DNA of 64,000 nucleotides. It comes from Brasenia schreberi (taxonomy: Eukaryota; Streptophyta; Magnoliopsida; Nymphaeales; Cabombaceae). The translations under genes and the position numbers were made by a program. Below the pieces are notes generated by a model. The model was not told the DNA's origin, did no database searches, and worked only from the letters and a program-made list of their open reading frames with translations. Below are positions 26,995-39,989 of this stretch, piece by piece (position 1 is the stretch's first letter; each line of letters starts with the position of its first letter). The stretch covers positions 3,277,501 to 3,341,500 of the forward strand of contig JAYKKT010000064.1 in the NCBI GenBank assembly GCA_036023115.1, written 5' to 3'.

Positions 26995-29000
26995 CTTGTC
27001 AATTTCTTTAAAAGAATCGTTATTGAAAATTATTTTGTTGGTACACCTTTTGATATGTGGAACAATATGGCTATACATATCAGAAAAGTGGCGAAAGATA
27101 TGTTAGGTGAATGTAAGGGAGGTGTACCGGCACAAAAAGAAGCTTGGTGGTGGAGTAGTGCAAAATAAAATCAAGGCAAAGAGGGCATGTTACAAATTAC
27201 ATTATACTAAGAAAACTAGTGAAACTTTAAAAGCTTATAAGAAAGCAAAGAAGGAAGCAAAAAAGGCCATAAGTGAAACAAAAGCTAAAATTTGAAAAGA
27301 TTTATATAAAAAACTCAACTCGAAAGAGGGTGTAAGAGATATTTTTAAGATAGATAGGGCTAGAGATAATAAAACTAAAGATCTTAATTATGTTAGATGC
27401 ATTAAAGACAAGGATGAAAAATTCTACTAGCAAATGATGATATAAGAAATAGATGGAAAAAACTAATTTTATAAGCTTTTTAATGAAAATAAAGATGTTA
27501 GTATTAGCTTAGGAGAGTTAGCCAAAGAGGCTCTTAAACATATAAAAGATGGTAAATCGGTAGGACCAGACAATATTCCTATACAAGTTTGGAATCTAGG
27601 AGAAAAAGGAATCACTTGGCTCACAAGACTATTTAATAAATATAGAAAAACCAAAAGATGCCCAAAGAATAGAGAGCGAGTACAGTTATACCTATATATA
27701 AGAACAAGTGAGACATTCAGAATTGTGTGAATTATCAAGGTATCAAGTTAATGAGCCATACTATGAAATCGTGGTAAATAATTATTGAACGTAGGTTAAG
27801 ACAAGTATCGAGTACAACAGAGAACCAATTTGGATTCATGCTAGGCAGATCTATTGTTAAAGTGATTCACGTTTTGAGACGTCTTATGGAACATTTTAGA
27901 GCAAAAAGAAAAACCTTTACATGATATTTATTGATTTAGAAAAAGCTTATGATAGGGTACCGAGGGAGGTTCTTTGGAGAACTTTGGTAAAAAGAGGTAT
28001 CCCATTGACATACATTAACATTATTAGAGACATGTATGATGGTGCAAAAAACATGTGTGAGGACTCACGAAGGAATGGCAAACTTCTTTGAAGTTAATAT
28101 TGGGTTACATCAAAGATCAACTTTAAGTCCATACTTATTTATAATGGTGATTGATGAGTTAACAAAACACATTCAAGATGAAGTACCTTGCTGTATGTTA
28201 TTTGCAGAGGACATTGTGTTAGTAGAGGAGTTTAAGGAAAAAGTTAATAGAAAATTGGAACTATAGAGAGAAACATTAGAAAGTAAAGGCTTCCGACTTA
28301 GCAGAACAAAGACAAAATATATGGAATGTAAGTTTAATCATTTGGTTACTTTAAAGGACATAGAAATTAAAATTGGCACACATTGCATCCTGCAAAAGAA
28401 AAGTTTTAAATACCTGGGTTTAATTTTTCAGAGTGATAGAAGAATTGATGGAGATGTTACACATAGAATTAATGATGGTTGGTTAAAATGGAGAGGAGCA
28501 TCAAGTATTCTTTGTGATAAGAGGATACCATTAAAGTCAAAAGGTAATTATTATAGAGTAGCAATTAAACCTGCCATGTTTTATGGTTCTGAGTGTTGGG
28601 CAGTTAATCATGAACATGTACAAAAGTTGTCTGTGACAGAAATGAAGATGTTGAGATGGATGACTGGTCATACAAGAAAAGATCGTATACAAAATGAGGT
28701 TATTAGAAATAAATTATGTGTGACACCAATAGAGGATAAAATGAGAGAATATCATTTAAGGTGGTTTGGACATATAGAAAGAAGATCAAAAGAAAAACTT
28801 CTAAGAAGGTATAAAAAACTAGATTTTGAAAGTATTAAAAGAGGTAGAGGACAACCACAAAAGTGTTGGAAAGAAACAATAAAGAATGATCTAGCTTATT
28901 GTGAGTTCAATGCTAACATGACACATGACAAGGCTATGTGGAAACAAAGAATCCATGTAGTCGACCTCGTCTAGAATGGGAAAAGGCTTAGTTGTTGTTG
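26995..29000 (+). mobile_element. RTE-clade LINE, 5'-truncated, dead
   Basis: A non-LTR retrotransposon lacking its endonuclease. Readable pieces in order are: a linker domain (MWNNMAIHIRKVAKDMLGE) around 27063; reverse-transcriptase motifs including GPDNIPIQVWNLG near 27570, [17 protein letters not shown] near 27932 and GLHQRSTLSPYLFIMVIDEL near 28100; then the RTE C-terminal region (28321-28974) with KYLGLIF, MLRWMTGHTRKDRIQNE and LRWFGHIERR; and a GTTGTTGTTG tail at 28991. Stops and frameshifts break the frame many times. The catalytic FADD is FAED near 28201. A possible 9-bp target duplication, TATATGGAT, is at 26804 and 29001, which would put the true 5' end nearer 26813. Confidence 0.88.
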
Positions 29001-30836
29001 TATATGGATTTCTTGATTACTCTTCTATATATACGATTGCTCACTATTCAAATGCCTTATGTATGTGAATGGTACTAATATCACTTTTGTCAGTGATACT
29101 TTAATTACATAGTTTACATTAATTAGCAGTACTTGACTTGGTCTAATAGATATATCTGCACTTATTTTGCTTGAGCCGAAGAGTTGATCCTTTAAAGTAC
29201 TTATTTTTACTTAGTTTTTTTGAATAACTGAAGAACAGATATTGCTAGAAATGAGGGAAAATTACTTCGGAGCATCATCTTGTCCCGACTTACAAAAATA
29301 TAAATCCACATATGATTACTCGATTGGCGCGCACTGATCGCCAATTAATAATAGCATGCTTTCGCCGAGCACACACGCACACACACATCGACCTTGAAAA
29401 TAGATCAAGGGAATTTTAAATAATATAATGTGAACTAAGATTCTAGTGCTCAGAATTATGATTAAATATTAACCCGGAATATACATGTGTCCTTTTATCT
29501 CGCTCTATGTAAGATTGTGAAAGTTTAATCCTAATTTATACCACAAAGAAAACGTATGTATGTATATGTATTAGAATTTGTGTACGTATAAATAATGTAT
29601 AATGTATAAAATACTAATAGCAGATTAAATTCCCACGTGGACAAGAAGGCCAAGTTCTTTTAGAGGAAGGAGAAGATTGATTAAAATCAGAAGCAGCAGA
29701 AAGAAGGTTAACGATTCCTACAACTATTCTGCATGTAATCCAGATGCTTGACATAGGACATGCATGCAGTTTGGCTTTTTAGTTCTTGAGCTGGTAAATA
29801 AAACGGTCTAAATTCTATTATCTAATAGTAGAGATACAGAGTATTGGAAAGAAGTACATGCATTGATAACATTTGTTGGATCATTGGCAAGTTGTGAATT
29901 GTGAGACCTCTCTGTGTCAATCTTACCGCGCGCGAGCGCCCACACACACATACCCAGAGAGAGAGAGAGAGAGACCTGAATGACAATCTACTGAAACTCC
30001 GACACAGAAGACTTTCCTAAACTGTAGACGTAGGCGTTGGTGCATCTCATCTTTCATGTCTTGGCTGGATCGCAATTCACTAACAGGAACCAAAAAGAAG
30101 TCGATCTAGACACCACAAACAGTACAGTCAGTCAAACTTAACCCAACGAAAAATGAAGAAATTGGTAACTAGGATTCATGAAATCTGAATTTGCCTTAGC
30201 CTCGAGGCAACAAGAATATCATCGATCATGTTGAATTCCGAGAACATCAGTAAATGATCAGTGTTTCAGTTGCATATTTATTTATTAAAGCAAGATAAGT
30301 ACATTACCCGACATCGTTGACAACGATGTATATATATGAACAACCATGGATTAGAGCATGTACCCAACGAAGAGCAGTCAGAAAATAAATAAAAAAGAAT
30401 AAAATTTAAAAAAAGTATAATGAAATAAAGTTTACCTTCCTCCTGCTAAACATTCGTTCTAAATCCGTAAACAAATTTAGCATTTAAATTTTCATATAGC
30501 TTGCTCCCTGCATGAATTGTGGGTAAAGAACAATATCAATGACCACATTATCCGTAGCTCTTTCTTTGCAGAGGCATACATTATAACGCTTGTATTTAGG
30601 TGCCCTTCACGATCAATAATATCCCAAATTGCAACTACATTTCTCTGCTGCAGATTAAATGCATGTTGGGAGTGGGAGGAGAACGCCCACTGTTGGCAAA
30701 TGCCACGCGATATTATTTTATGTATATATTTCCATCAACCCCCTCTTCAATAATACGTACCATCAGAAATGGCCGGAGTGTGTGGACAACAGCCAGTATG
30801 CAGTGCACCCGTTTTAAGATTGGCTTTTAAAATTTT
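29001..30836. other. Intergenic DNA
   Basis: No gene was recognised. There are short CA and GA runs near 29370 and 29955-29974. Confidence 0.4.
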
Positions 30837-30839
30837 AAA

Positions 30840-30840
30840 A

Positions 30841-30877
<37 letters not shown>

Positions 30878-30885
30878 GTATATAA
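30840..30885. repeat. (CT)n(AT)n microsatellite
   Basis: A CT run adjoins a TA run. Confidence 0.9.
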
Positions 30886-31958
30886 AGAGAACAGAGAGTA
30901 TGTCTCTCTAGGTGGGAGTACTGAAACTGCACATACATCCATTACTGTATCACACACATGGGCAGACAGTACCTATCTCAAAATAATCACTCCCACCATC
31001 GTCCTTCTCTCAAATCTATCCTTCTCCCTATGCATATTTCTCGTCTTTTCTGTTGTTGGTGTTGTACTAAGAGTACCTTCGGTCGATTCCAAAGCTACAA
31101 AAGGTGAGATAGGGGGAGAGAAGTGGAGTGCTCACTGGCACAGGAAAAGAATGGTTTGAAAGGAAACAATAGTGGTACTGGTGGTGTGACAGGAAAACTT
31201 ACAGTGAATCTTCTGTACTCTCTCTCTCTCTTACAGTGCAGTCACACTGAGTTCTGACTGCGATTTCACGTGGCAACGCACGTGTCTGATCGTTGGTAGT
31301 ACTCTGTGAACTCATGACGACCGCCAGCGTAGCGGATCATGAGTCTTTGAAGATTTTGGTCATAATAAGCAAATACGACCTTTTCCTCTTCGGGACTTTG
31401 TTTCCGAATCCCATCGGACGAGAAACCGGGGAAGAACATTATTTTCCTCGTTATTATTTTGGACCTTCTCCTCCTGTCATTCTCTTATATGCTTTCCTGA
31501 GCTAAAGAAATTCATGTTTTAATATGAAACGTGAGGAATCTTTAGCAGTTACCAGCTATCAGTTTCGGTTTTCATCTCAGAGGGACGCCGCCTTTCAACA
31601 TTAACAATAAGGAAAACCATCCCTTCGTCTGTTAATCCATCAACTTTGGAGTCTTCAACATACTCTGCCGAGATTCTTGGGGAAAGTAAAAGAATCAAAG
31701 CCATACTCAAGACGTTATCCCAAACAAAACAATATAAAAGAGAAGCGTTTTCAGTAGGAATATCCAAACTGTGAGGGATTTGTAAAGATAAGAAAAAGAC
31801 AATTAACAAGAAAAGGATGATAAAATGGCAACGGGCCTACTATCAATATCATAAATCATGTGCTAGAGAAATCGAAAGAGAGAGAGAGACGCTAAAAGGG
31901 TACTGCTATTTAGCTCAACTGTAGTTTTATGGAATGTGGAAGAAGAGGGAGCACCATT
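30886..31958. other. Intergenic DNA and probable LSH 3' UTR
   Basis: No gene was recognised. Sequence next to 31958 would be the LSH 3' UTR. Confidence 0.4.
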
Positions 31959-32504
31959 TCAAGAGTCGGAGGTCGGACCATGGTTGGCTTCGGCTGGCTG
32001 CACAGAAGTCGAAGCCGAGCCGGAGGCTGTCGGTGGAGGCAGTCGCTTGCGCTTCTTCTCGTAGGGGATGCCGCGAGCCTTCGCCTGCGCCTCTCGGACC
32101 TCCCGAAGGTAAATACGAACGGCACGGGCGCCAAAGGGGTTGGACTCCGGCCTACCGCCGTTTTCCTCATAGGCGGCTCGCAGCCGGCCGATGAGCGCGT
32201 CGAGGCTGCCCCAGGCCTGGCGAAGCGGGCACGCACACGGGGCCGGAGGGTTCGGGTGGCCAAAGAAGGCGCAGCCGGGGAGGTGCACCTTCGTCTTGCC
32301 GAACTGGTCGAGGTACTTGAGGAACTCGATCACGTGGGCGCCGCTGCATCGAGCCAGAGAGAGTGGCGGCTTGTGGTTCTTCAGGTACTGTAGGAACGTG
32401 TTCCAGTCTCTCCGCTTCTGCGATTCGTATCTGCTAGGCAGCGGAGTCGGGCCACCCGACGATTCCCCCTCTCCTCCCTCCGGCGCTCCGGCCCCAGAAT
32501 CCAT
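31959..32504 (-). CDS. LSH: ALOG/LSH domain transcription regulator
   Basis: A nuclear plant-specific regulator of the LIGHT-DEPENDENT SHORT HYPOCOTYLS / ALOG family, which shapes lateral organ boundaries and meristem determinacy. Single exon, 181 residues. The ALOG domain spans about 24-150: [51 protein letters not shown]. The zinc-ribbon insert has likely ligands His74, Cys78, Cys90 and Cys92, then [23 protein letters not shown] nuclear localisation signal follows at 150-154. Gly/Pro/Ser-rich tails on both sides are normal for the family. The ATG at 32504 gives the typical short low-complexity lead. The gene is much GC-richer than its flanks. The call is confident; the paralogue number is unknown. 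Confidence 0.96.
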   Translation of the reverse strand: MDSGAGAPEGGEGESSGGPTPLPSRYESQKRRDWNTFLQYLKNHKPPLSLARCSGAHVIEFLKYLDQFGKTKVHLPGCAFFGHPNPPAPCACPLRQAWGSLDALIGRLRAAYEENGGRPESNPFGARAVRIYLREVREAQAKARGIPYEKKRKRLPPPTASGSASTSVQPAEANHGPTSDS

Positions 32505-33627
32505 CAGTTGTCCGCCGGATCGGTCCGGTGGGATTCTTTGGAGGAAGAGTGTGAGTGACAGAGAGGGAGAGAAAGAAAAGTGAAGGCAGATAGGACGTAA
32601 AATAAAAAGAAAAAAAAGGAGAGAGAGAGGTGAAAATCATCAAGGGTCGAGAGCGAGCGAGATGAATCTGTACTGGGCTTCACGTGGTGTGTCCTCTTTC
32701 TCTCTACGATGACTGCTTTAATGTATCTGTATCGAAAACCAGTTTCTCTTTCTCTCTCTCTCCTATATATATATATATACATATAGATAGATAGATAGAT
32801 GTTAGTCCACTTCTACTTACACTTTACTTTTTAAGAGAATGAATATAATAAAAGTATTATTTATACTTCTTAGACACCTAATATTACTTTCTAAACATCG
32901 TTCATGCCTCAACAAGTAAGACTGAGCATAAATATCTAGTCAGAAGTGAGCAGCATCCAATTATATATGTATATTCACGCATACAACTTAGAGACCATTC
33001 CCATAAACCTCACCTTATTCCCATGCCAAAATGAAACTCATAAGCGAGTATTTTGTGCAAAGGGGACAACCCATATAAGATTGCACACCAGAGTTTTTTC
33101 TTCCTACTAATGCTATATCTTGGGGCTTGACTTAAGGCTAAATGAGGACGGCCTAGTTTTTTGTATGAAAATACTTATTCTCTAATGAATCCACGAAAAC
33201 CGATAAAATTGGTCTTGTTTAAACAAACAGAACGTTCTCTTCTTCCATTAATGAAGAATATACAAGCTATAAAAAAGGAAAGGGAGTGCTCAGACTTAGA
33301 AAGGAATACATCAACTAAGACCAAACCAAAAGAAAGCATTCTCTTACAGTAATTAGTGTCTGCTACTTGGTATTTTAGTGTTATTTGTGAACAATATTGC
33401 GTCACATACACATTTAAATCGAAAACACTAAGATAATATTTAATCATTTCTTTCTAGTACTTATGAGGCTTTAGTTTACCTTTCTTGTAATATCTCGAAG
33501 CTTTCACTAGAGATTTATCTAGCCACCCCTTCGAAATGTCCAAGTTATCTTAAGTAATGTTGTAAATATCATATCAAACCCTCTATTGCATGGAACACCG
33601 TTCCATCATACCGTATCATATGATACA
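32505..33627. other. LSH upstream region
   Basis: Purine- and pyrimidine-rich leader sequence, a CT/TA tract at 32748-32780 and a GATA repeat (AGATAGATAGATAGAT) near 32785. No other gene was recognised. Confidence 0.45.
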
Positions 33628-33628
33628 T

Positions 33629-35420
33629 ACAACAACAACTAAGCCTTTTCTTATACTAGATAGGGTCGTTACATAGATTCTTTGTTTTCATAGAACTCAA
33701 TAATGTGCCATGCTAACATAAGCTAAATCAATCTTTATTGTTTTCTTCCAAAACTTTTGTGGTCTTTCTCTCTCTTTTAATATTTTCACAACCTAGTTTC
33801 TCATATGTTTTTACCATAGCTTCCTTTGGTTGTGTTTCTATGTGTTCAAACCATCTTAAACAATTTTCCCTCATTTTGTCACCTATTGATGCAACTCTCA
33901 ATTTGTTTCTAATATCCTCACTATGGATACAATCTTTCCTTGGGTGACCATGCATCCATCTCAACATCTTCATTCCTACCACAAACATCTTTTGTATATA
34001 TTGATAATTAATTGCCCAACACTCATGACCATAAAGCATAGCAAGCCGAATTACGACTCTATAATATTTATCTTTCAATTTTAATTATATTTTTTGTCAC
34101 ATAAAATACTTGATGCACCTCTACATTTTAACCAACCTACATTAATTCTTTGTATAAAATTTCAATCAATTTTTTTATCACTTTGAAAAACTGACTCAAG
34201 ATACTTAAAACTTTCCTTATAAGGGATACCATGTGTCCCAATCTTAATTTCTATGTCATTTAAAATAACTAAATGACCAAACTTACACTCTATATATTTT
34301 GTATTTGTTCTACTAAGTCGAAGAGTTCAAATTTCTTATTAACTTTTTTCTTAGACTCATCTGCTAATACAATATCATTCGCAAATAACATACATGAAAG
34401 AACTTCATCTTGAATGTGTTTTGTTAGGTCATCAATGACCAACATAAATAAATATGGACTTAAAGTTGATCTTTGATGTAATTCAATATTAAGCTCAAGA
34501 AAATCTGTCATTCCTTCATGGGTCCTACCACATGTTTTGTAATATCATATATGTCTCTTATAAGATTGATGTATGTTAATGGGATACCTCTTTCTTTTAG
34601 AGTTCTCCAAAGAATATCTCTTGGCATCCTATCATAAGTTTTTTCTAAATCAATAAATACCGTGTGAAGGTTTTTCTTTTTTGCTCTAAATTATTCTATA
34701 AGACACCTCAACACATGATTAGCCTCAATAATATACCTTTTTAGCAAGAATTCAAATAAGTTCTCTATTGTACTCGGTATTTACCTCAAGGTACGTTCAG
34801 TAATTCTTTCTCATAATTTTATAGTATGACTTATCAACTTTGTACCTCGATAATTTGAATAATTTTAAATGTCTTCATTGTTCTTGTATATGAGTATAAT
34901 TATACTTTTCTTCATTCTTTAAGCATCTTTTAGTTTTTTATATTTTATTAAATAATCTTATAAGGTAACTAATACCTGTCTCTCCTAGCATTTTTGTTCT
35001 TTTCAATATGTTAGTAGAAATTAACACCTATATTTTTATTAAAAAACTTATGAAAATAAATTTTTGATTTATTTTCTATATCATCACTTGTCACTAGAAT
35101 ATTCTCATCCTTATCTTTGATGCATCTAACAAAAGTAATATCCTTAGTTTTCTTATCTCTAAACTTAGCTATCTTAAAAATATCTCTTTCATTTTTTTTA
35201 TTTCTGTCTTTTATATAAATCCTTCCAAGTTTTAGTTTTGTCTTTACTAACAACATTTTTCACTTCTTTTTTCTTTTCTTATACGCCTCCCAAGTTTTAT
35301 TAGTATTATTAGCATAATACAATTTGTAACATGCCCTTTCCATCTTGATCTTGTACCATTTTACTCAACCACCAAGTTTTCTTTTGTGTCAGTACTCCTC
35401 GTCTTGATCTTATTTTACAC
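33629..35420 (-). mobile_element. RTE-clade LINE, 5'-truncated, dead
   Basis: The same family as 26995-29000 in the opposite orientation. The antisense tail (ACAACAACTAAGCCTTTTC) is at 33629. The C-terminal region at 33728-34078 encodes AMLYGHECWAINYQYIQKM, MLRWMHGHPRKDCIH and LRWFEHIETQ. The reverse-transcriptase block at 34290-34511 has LHQRSTLSPYLFMLVIDDL and FANDIVLADE, in which the catalytic FADD is FAND. The linker region reaches about 35410. Many stops are present and there is no endonuclease. Confidence 0.87.
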
Positions 35421-38400
35421 TACTTTACTCCAACACTGTATGGTACAATACCTGTGCTTTTTAAATTACTTTCTAAAAGATTCACAAAAAACATACAAAA
35501 TTTAAAAATCATGAAAAATGCTATAATATGCACCACACTAAGAGACAATGAGTTCAACATCAAAACAAACTAAATCACTTATATACATATACTCTTGAGC
35601 CTTATCTTGAAGCTTAGAATTGATGACTACTAACAAATGTAGAATATAATACAATTTTTAGAGAGAAAGGAGTTGATCTTTGAGAGAAGAAGGAGTAGAT
35701 ATAAGAGAGGAGCAAACAAAAAGTTGGGCTAGAGGGGTTTAAACACATTTGAAAAAAGATTACTTTTAAAACTTACATAATATCATCATTATGATATTTC
35801 CACATATGGTGTAATAAATAGTGTTTTGCGATACATGTACCTTAATCATATCGCTTCAGATACCAATATACACTATATGCTAATGGTAAAGTATAGTTTT
35901 TAAAACATTGATCTTAAGTGCATCAACCATGTTATGTTCTATTGGTAGTACGCCATACTTTTCTCTATCCTCATTGACTACAACCAGAAAAAGTCTCATT
36001 GATGTACGCAATAGTGAGAAGTATTGGGGCTTTGCTTAAGTTTTCTATCTTTCCTTGTGTGCCAGATAAATAAACGAGATCTTTAAGTCACAAAGAATGC
36101 TATTATTCTCCACTGTTTAGCAACCCATTATACTATAGAAAGCCCACTTGCATTAACTTTATAAAAGTGATTCAAGTTCTTTTGAAAATTATATTTTGGA
36201 AACATGTTATAGGTGTTATCTAAACCAATCAACATCATTTTATAGCTTCTGTTGTCTCTAATATTGTTACTAACATTAATAAGAAAATGACTTCAATAGT
36301 AATTTTTCATGATTCAACCCAAAATTTGGCTTCCTTTGAATATGATGCTAAAAGAGAAGTTGATTCACTTCCCACTATCATTAGATCTTACTTAAGTACT
36401 TTAGAGTGGTGGACTGCGGATAGTAGCCCAGAGGCTTTCTTTATAGGTTGTATTTTGGTTTAAGCATGGCGAATTCCAAATTGAAGATATTTTGAACCTC
36501 TTTTAGCACAATAACAGAGGAAAAAAGAGAAATTATGCTTAATTTCACCTCCTTCAACTACATTAAGACAATGCAATAAGCTTACTAGAAATAATTCGCA
36601 TGAAAGATCTAAAATGTCCTGTAGAAGAAATTTAAGTCTCTGGATCATATGACAAAGGTGAAGACTTAATGGGTAATTTTAAAAAAAGAAAGAAAATGGC
36701 ACTGTTTCAATCTCTAAATGATTCTTGGGGGACGTTTTATTCACTCCTCATTTTATGTTTGCTTTTGTATCCCCAGGCTCCATGTGCCGGTTGGGACAAA
36801 AGAAGCAATGCTGATGGGCAAAGTTGCCGTAGAATCGGCTTTTGAACATTGACAGGCCCTTGCTCCTATCATAAGCGCCTCTTCATTATCTTATTACAAA
36901 TGGTCCAACCCAAATGCATTCAACTTGAGGTTGGTAGGTTTTTAGGGAATAGTCAATGAATTTCGTACTGAATCGCCATCGATGAAGTGATCGGCAAGAT
37001 CGTAATGTATATCTTCCATGCTAAGTGGGGTCAACTTCATGAATTCGTCGTTCTTGTTGTGCTTAATCTTATGTCATGTTTATATACAACTTCACAACAC
37101 AATATTCTATTTTTGCTTACGATTGGAAGGCCGAAGCTAGATGCACACGCTGAATATGAAAATCATGACCTTCATGTAGAAACTGAAGATCGAACACAGA
37201 AGACAAAAGAACCACAGAGTGTCAAGAGTTCTCTCATATACAAGTATCTCTTTCTTTTGTTTCCCTTTTATGTTTACTAGTTTTCAGAGAGAAACGGCTC
37301 CGTGATTTCGTCCATTACATTTAGTAAAAGAAGAATGTTTCTTCCATAAATCGGTTTTTCAATTAAAGAAAACACATCTATTGAAACGAAGAAAGAAGGT
37401 GCTTGTCTGATTTGAGCAAAAAATTGAAGCTAGATATGACCACTGTTACGCATGGTAACTTACACTTCAACTTATGAGTCATTCCTCTTTTTCTTTCAAC
37501 ACTTTGAGGTCTTCTTGATTACTTTCGAAGTGTTAGCCTTCTAATTTCTAGAGTACCTTCCACTAATGCTTAATTTGGTCTTCTCTAAGTGTCATGCGTG
37601 TCTGTGTTCTTTGTCCTTTTTGGTAGCAGATACTTGTTGATATTGCTGTGTCTTGCCGTGTGTGACGGACTCGAATCCATTGAGAAATACTTTTTCGAAA
37701 CGTCTATTCAGGTCGATTCTGTATGATCCGGCAGGTTTTCTAAACATTCTTCAAAACCAGTTCATCATAAAAGACTGTGACGACATTGCGAATTGCATAG
37801 TTGCATGGGCTCATTCGAACTCTTATATCCTCGGCAAGATCTGAGCTTAAGCTATTAAAATGGGGTGCTTTTTCTTAAAGGGGATTGTATGATCTGATAT
37901 AAGATCCCCACCATCTGTCGCATCCTGACCAGCCAAATGCATATGGACTGTATCCAAAATGAATGCATTTGGTAGCTGGAACATCATATTTGATCGCCCT
38001 TAAGCCCTATATTTATAATTAAGCTTTCTACTTTTTCATGTGAAAGCTTGCCAGGTTTATATGATGTGCACAAACCATACACACATATGAACAGCGTGCA
38101 TTAGAGAAAGAAACAAAGGGGAGAAGGAAGACAAGGCAGCAAAAGGATGGTGATTGTCCCCTTAATTCAACGGATTTGCATGGTATTATTGCATGGCGAA
38201 GCCCGGCAAACTAAAACCATTATTAATGATAGCTGTTCAAGAAGGCTTAGCTATCCTTTATTCATGTGGACTCTGAGAAAGCGACCCCCACCACTTGTTT
38301 CGCCCACTGCCAGCCAATTCCGTGCATGAATGCAGTCCTTTTCTCTTCCTTTTGAAACGTCAACATAACATTTAGAGTTTCCCTCCATGAATACAGTCAG
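35421..38400. other. Intergenic DNA, nothing recognised
   Basis: Around 3 kb without a family match. Short open frames (for example 36987-37280 and 37653-37844) show no conserved motif. Confidence 0.35.
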
Positions 38401-38750
38401 TCTCTCTCTCTCGTGTGTGTGAGCTGTCGCTTCTCATTATTATTGTCATGACTATCACTGTTGTGGGTATTGCTGTTATCATTTACATTTCTGCTTGTTG
38501 CTGGAGCGTAGGGAATTCTCAGATGTAGGATTGGCTTTTCCTCTCTCTGTATAAGTTGTCACTTCTCATTGTTATTATTATGACTATTACTGTTGTGGGT
38601 ATTGCTGTTAGTGTATATATTATTGCTTGTTGCTGTCACGTGGGAAATTCACATAAGTAGGAACGATTCTCTCTCTCTAACCTGTCACTTCTCATTGTTA
38701 TTATCATGACTATTACTGTTCTGGGTATTGCTGTTAATATATATATATAT
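38401..38750. repeat. Tandem repeat, ~130-bp period, three copies
   Basis: The string CACTTCTCATTGTTATTAT (first copy CGCTTCTCATTATTATTGT) recurs at about 38427, 38558 and 38685. Each is followed by GACTAT-ACTGTT-TGGGTATTGCTGTTA; the last copy is cut short by a TA run. Each unit also carries a CTCTCTCT block. Confidence 0.85.
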
Positions 38751-39170
38751 AAATATTGGGTTGATCCAACGATGTCTAAGAATGTAGCTGGGCTGCACAG
38801 AAAAGCAAAAGCATGTTGAAAAGAGATATCACCTTAATATACTGCAAAAGCGTGCTGAGAACGTTGTCTATGTGCTTCAATTTGAAACGTGGCAAGTCAG
38901 TTTCCTTGAAGTAAAGTAAAACAGTGAGAAAAAGTGATACCAACGAATGATACTTGTTTGATTAAACTTTCTTTCCAAATTTATTTCGAGCACGAAGATT
39001 TCCTCGTTCAAACTCTATCTTTTGAGAATGATTCCCTTTTCAAAACTTAAGCACGCCTCTCTACCATGATGAGCACCCTCTGATCTGACGTTGATACACA
39101 GTGAACGTTTAAGAGTGAGGAACAATGCAAAGTCCCCATCAAAAGCAAAGACAGCGGCAACAAAACGCAC

Positions 39171-39213
39171 AATAACAGTAATAATCATGATAATAACAAT
39201 GAGAAGTGACACC
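39171..39213. repeat. Inverted piece of the 130-bp repeat
   Basis: AATAACAGTAATAATCATGA and ATAACAATGAGAAGTGACAC are the reverse complement of the core of the tandem units at 38401-38750, about 430 bp away. Confidence 0.75.
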
Positions 39214-39989
39214 TCATACAGTAGAAGATGCATAATATATTTATATCTCGGATCATATATTGCTGTGGATCGTTTTTACCTGTCTGCTAACTATGGCTGC
39301 GTTAGGACTTTGTTCTTATGCAGAACACACATACACAGAGAGAGAGAGAGAGAGATTCAATTGTTCCATTAAACTAGTTGGCTTTTGGTTACAAGAAGAG
39401 GTCCAAGCCTAACATACGCACGCGCATGCACCCCCTCGGAGTCGAACTCCCACCAACCGTAATGGTGCTAGAGCGCCCTGCCGTTGAGCTAAAGTCTGGG
39501 TGCAATTAGAACCTTGTTTTGCAGGTTGATTTGAGGCTCATAGATCACATGATCCGTGGGACCTGCCAGACAAACCAACCGTACATCCAAACCCTAAAGG
39601 AGCAATAAGGTAATTAATATACATTATAATTGGTGTTATGGATTTTAAATCCAACGGCTAAAAGCTCATACGTATGCCAAAGGAATGAAGCAGCCTCGTG
39701 TAATGTTGGGCTTTTCGGATTTCGTATTTGGGAATATTGTGGTCATGTCCCTACCACAAGGATTCCTTTTTGAAAAGGAAAATACTTTAGAATTAATGAT
39801 CGATAAATGTTCATGATTAATACATCCACGATGAAGAGAAGGATCAATGAACTTTTGTATTAAATCCTAACAGTGTAGGTTGTCTCTTTTGCAGTATTTC
39901 TTAGTTCAACTATGCCTAGATTGGAGGCTCCAAAAATATTTATGGGTCACACCTTTTATTTTCAAATTTTCGGTGAAGGATGCCCTACC
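39214..39989. other. Intergenic DNA
   Basis: Contains a GA run at about 39336-39353 and a SINE-like unit at 39385-39510; otherwise nothing was recognised. Confidence 0.4.
39385..39510 (-). repeat. tRNA-like SINE-like unit, reverse orientation
   Basis: The reverse complement gives TTTAGCTCAACGGCAGGGCG (A-box-like), GGGAGTTCGACTCCGAGGGG (B-box-like), then GCATGCGCGTGCG, a TTAGGCTTGGACCTC tail and TTGTAACC. Both box strings are close to the tRNA consensus. Confidence 0.6.

Noticed and set aside
31929..32393. 154-codon plus-strand open frame
   Set aside because: It is a shadow of the GC-rich LSH gene on the opposite strand.
38401..38750. CRISPR-like array
   Set aside because: The repeats are ~130-bp diverged tandem units in plant nuclear DNA, with no short repeats and unique spacers.
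39415..39500. Possible functional tRNA gene
   Set aside because: A- and B-box-like strings are present, but the same unit recurs with a fixed non-tRNA tail and no consistent acceptor stem, so it is a SINE-like repeat.
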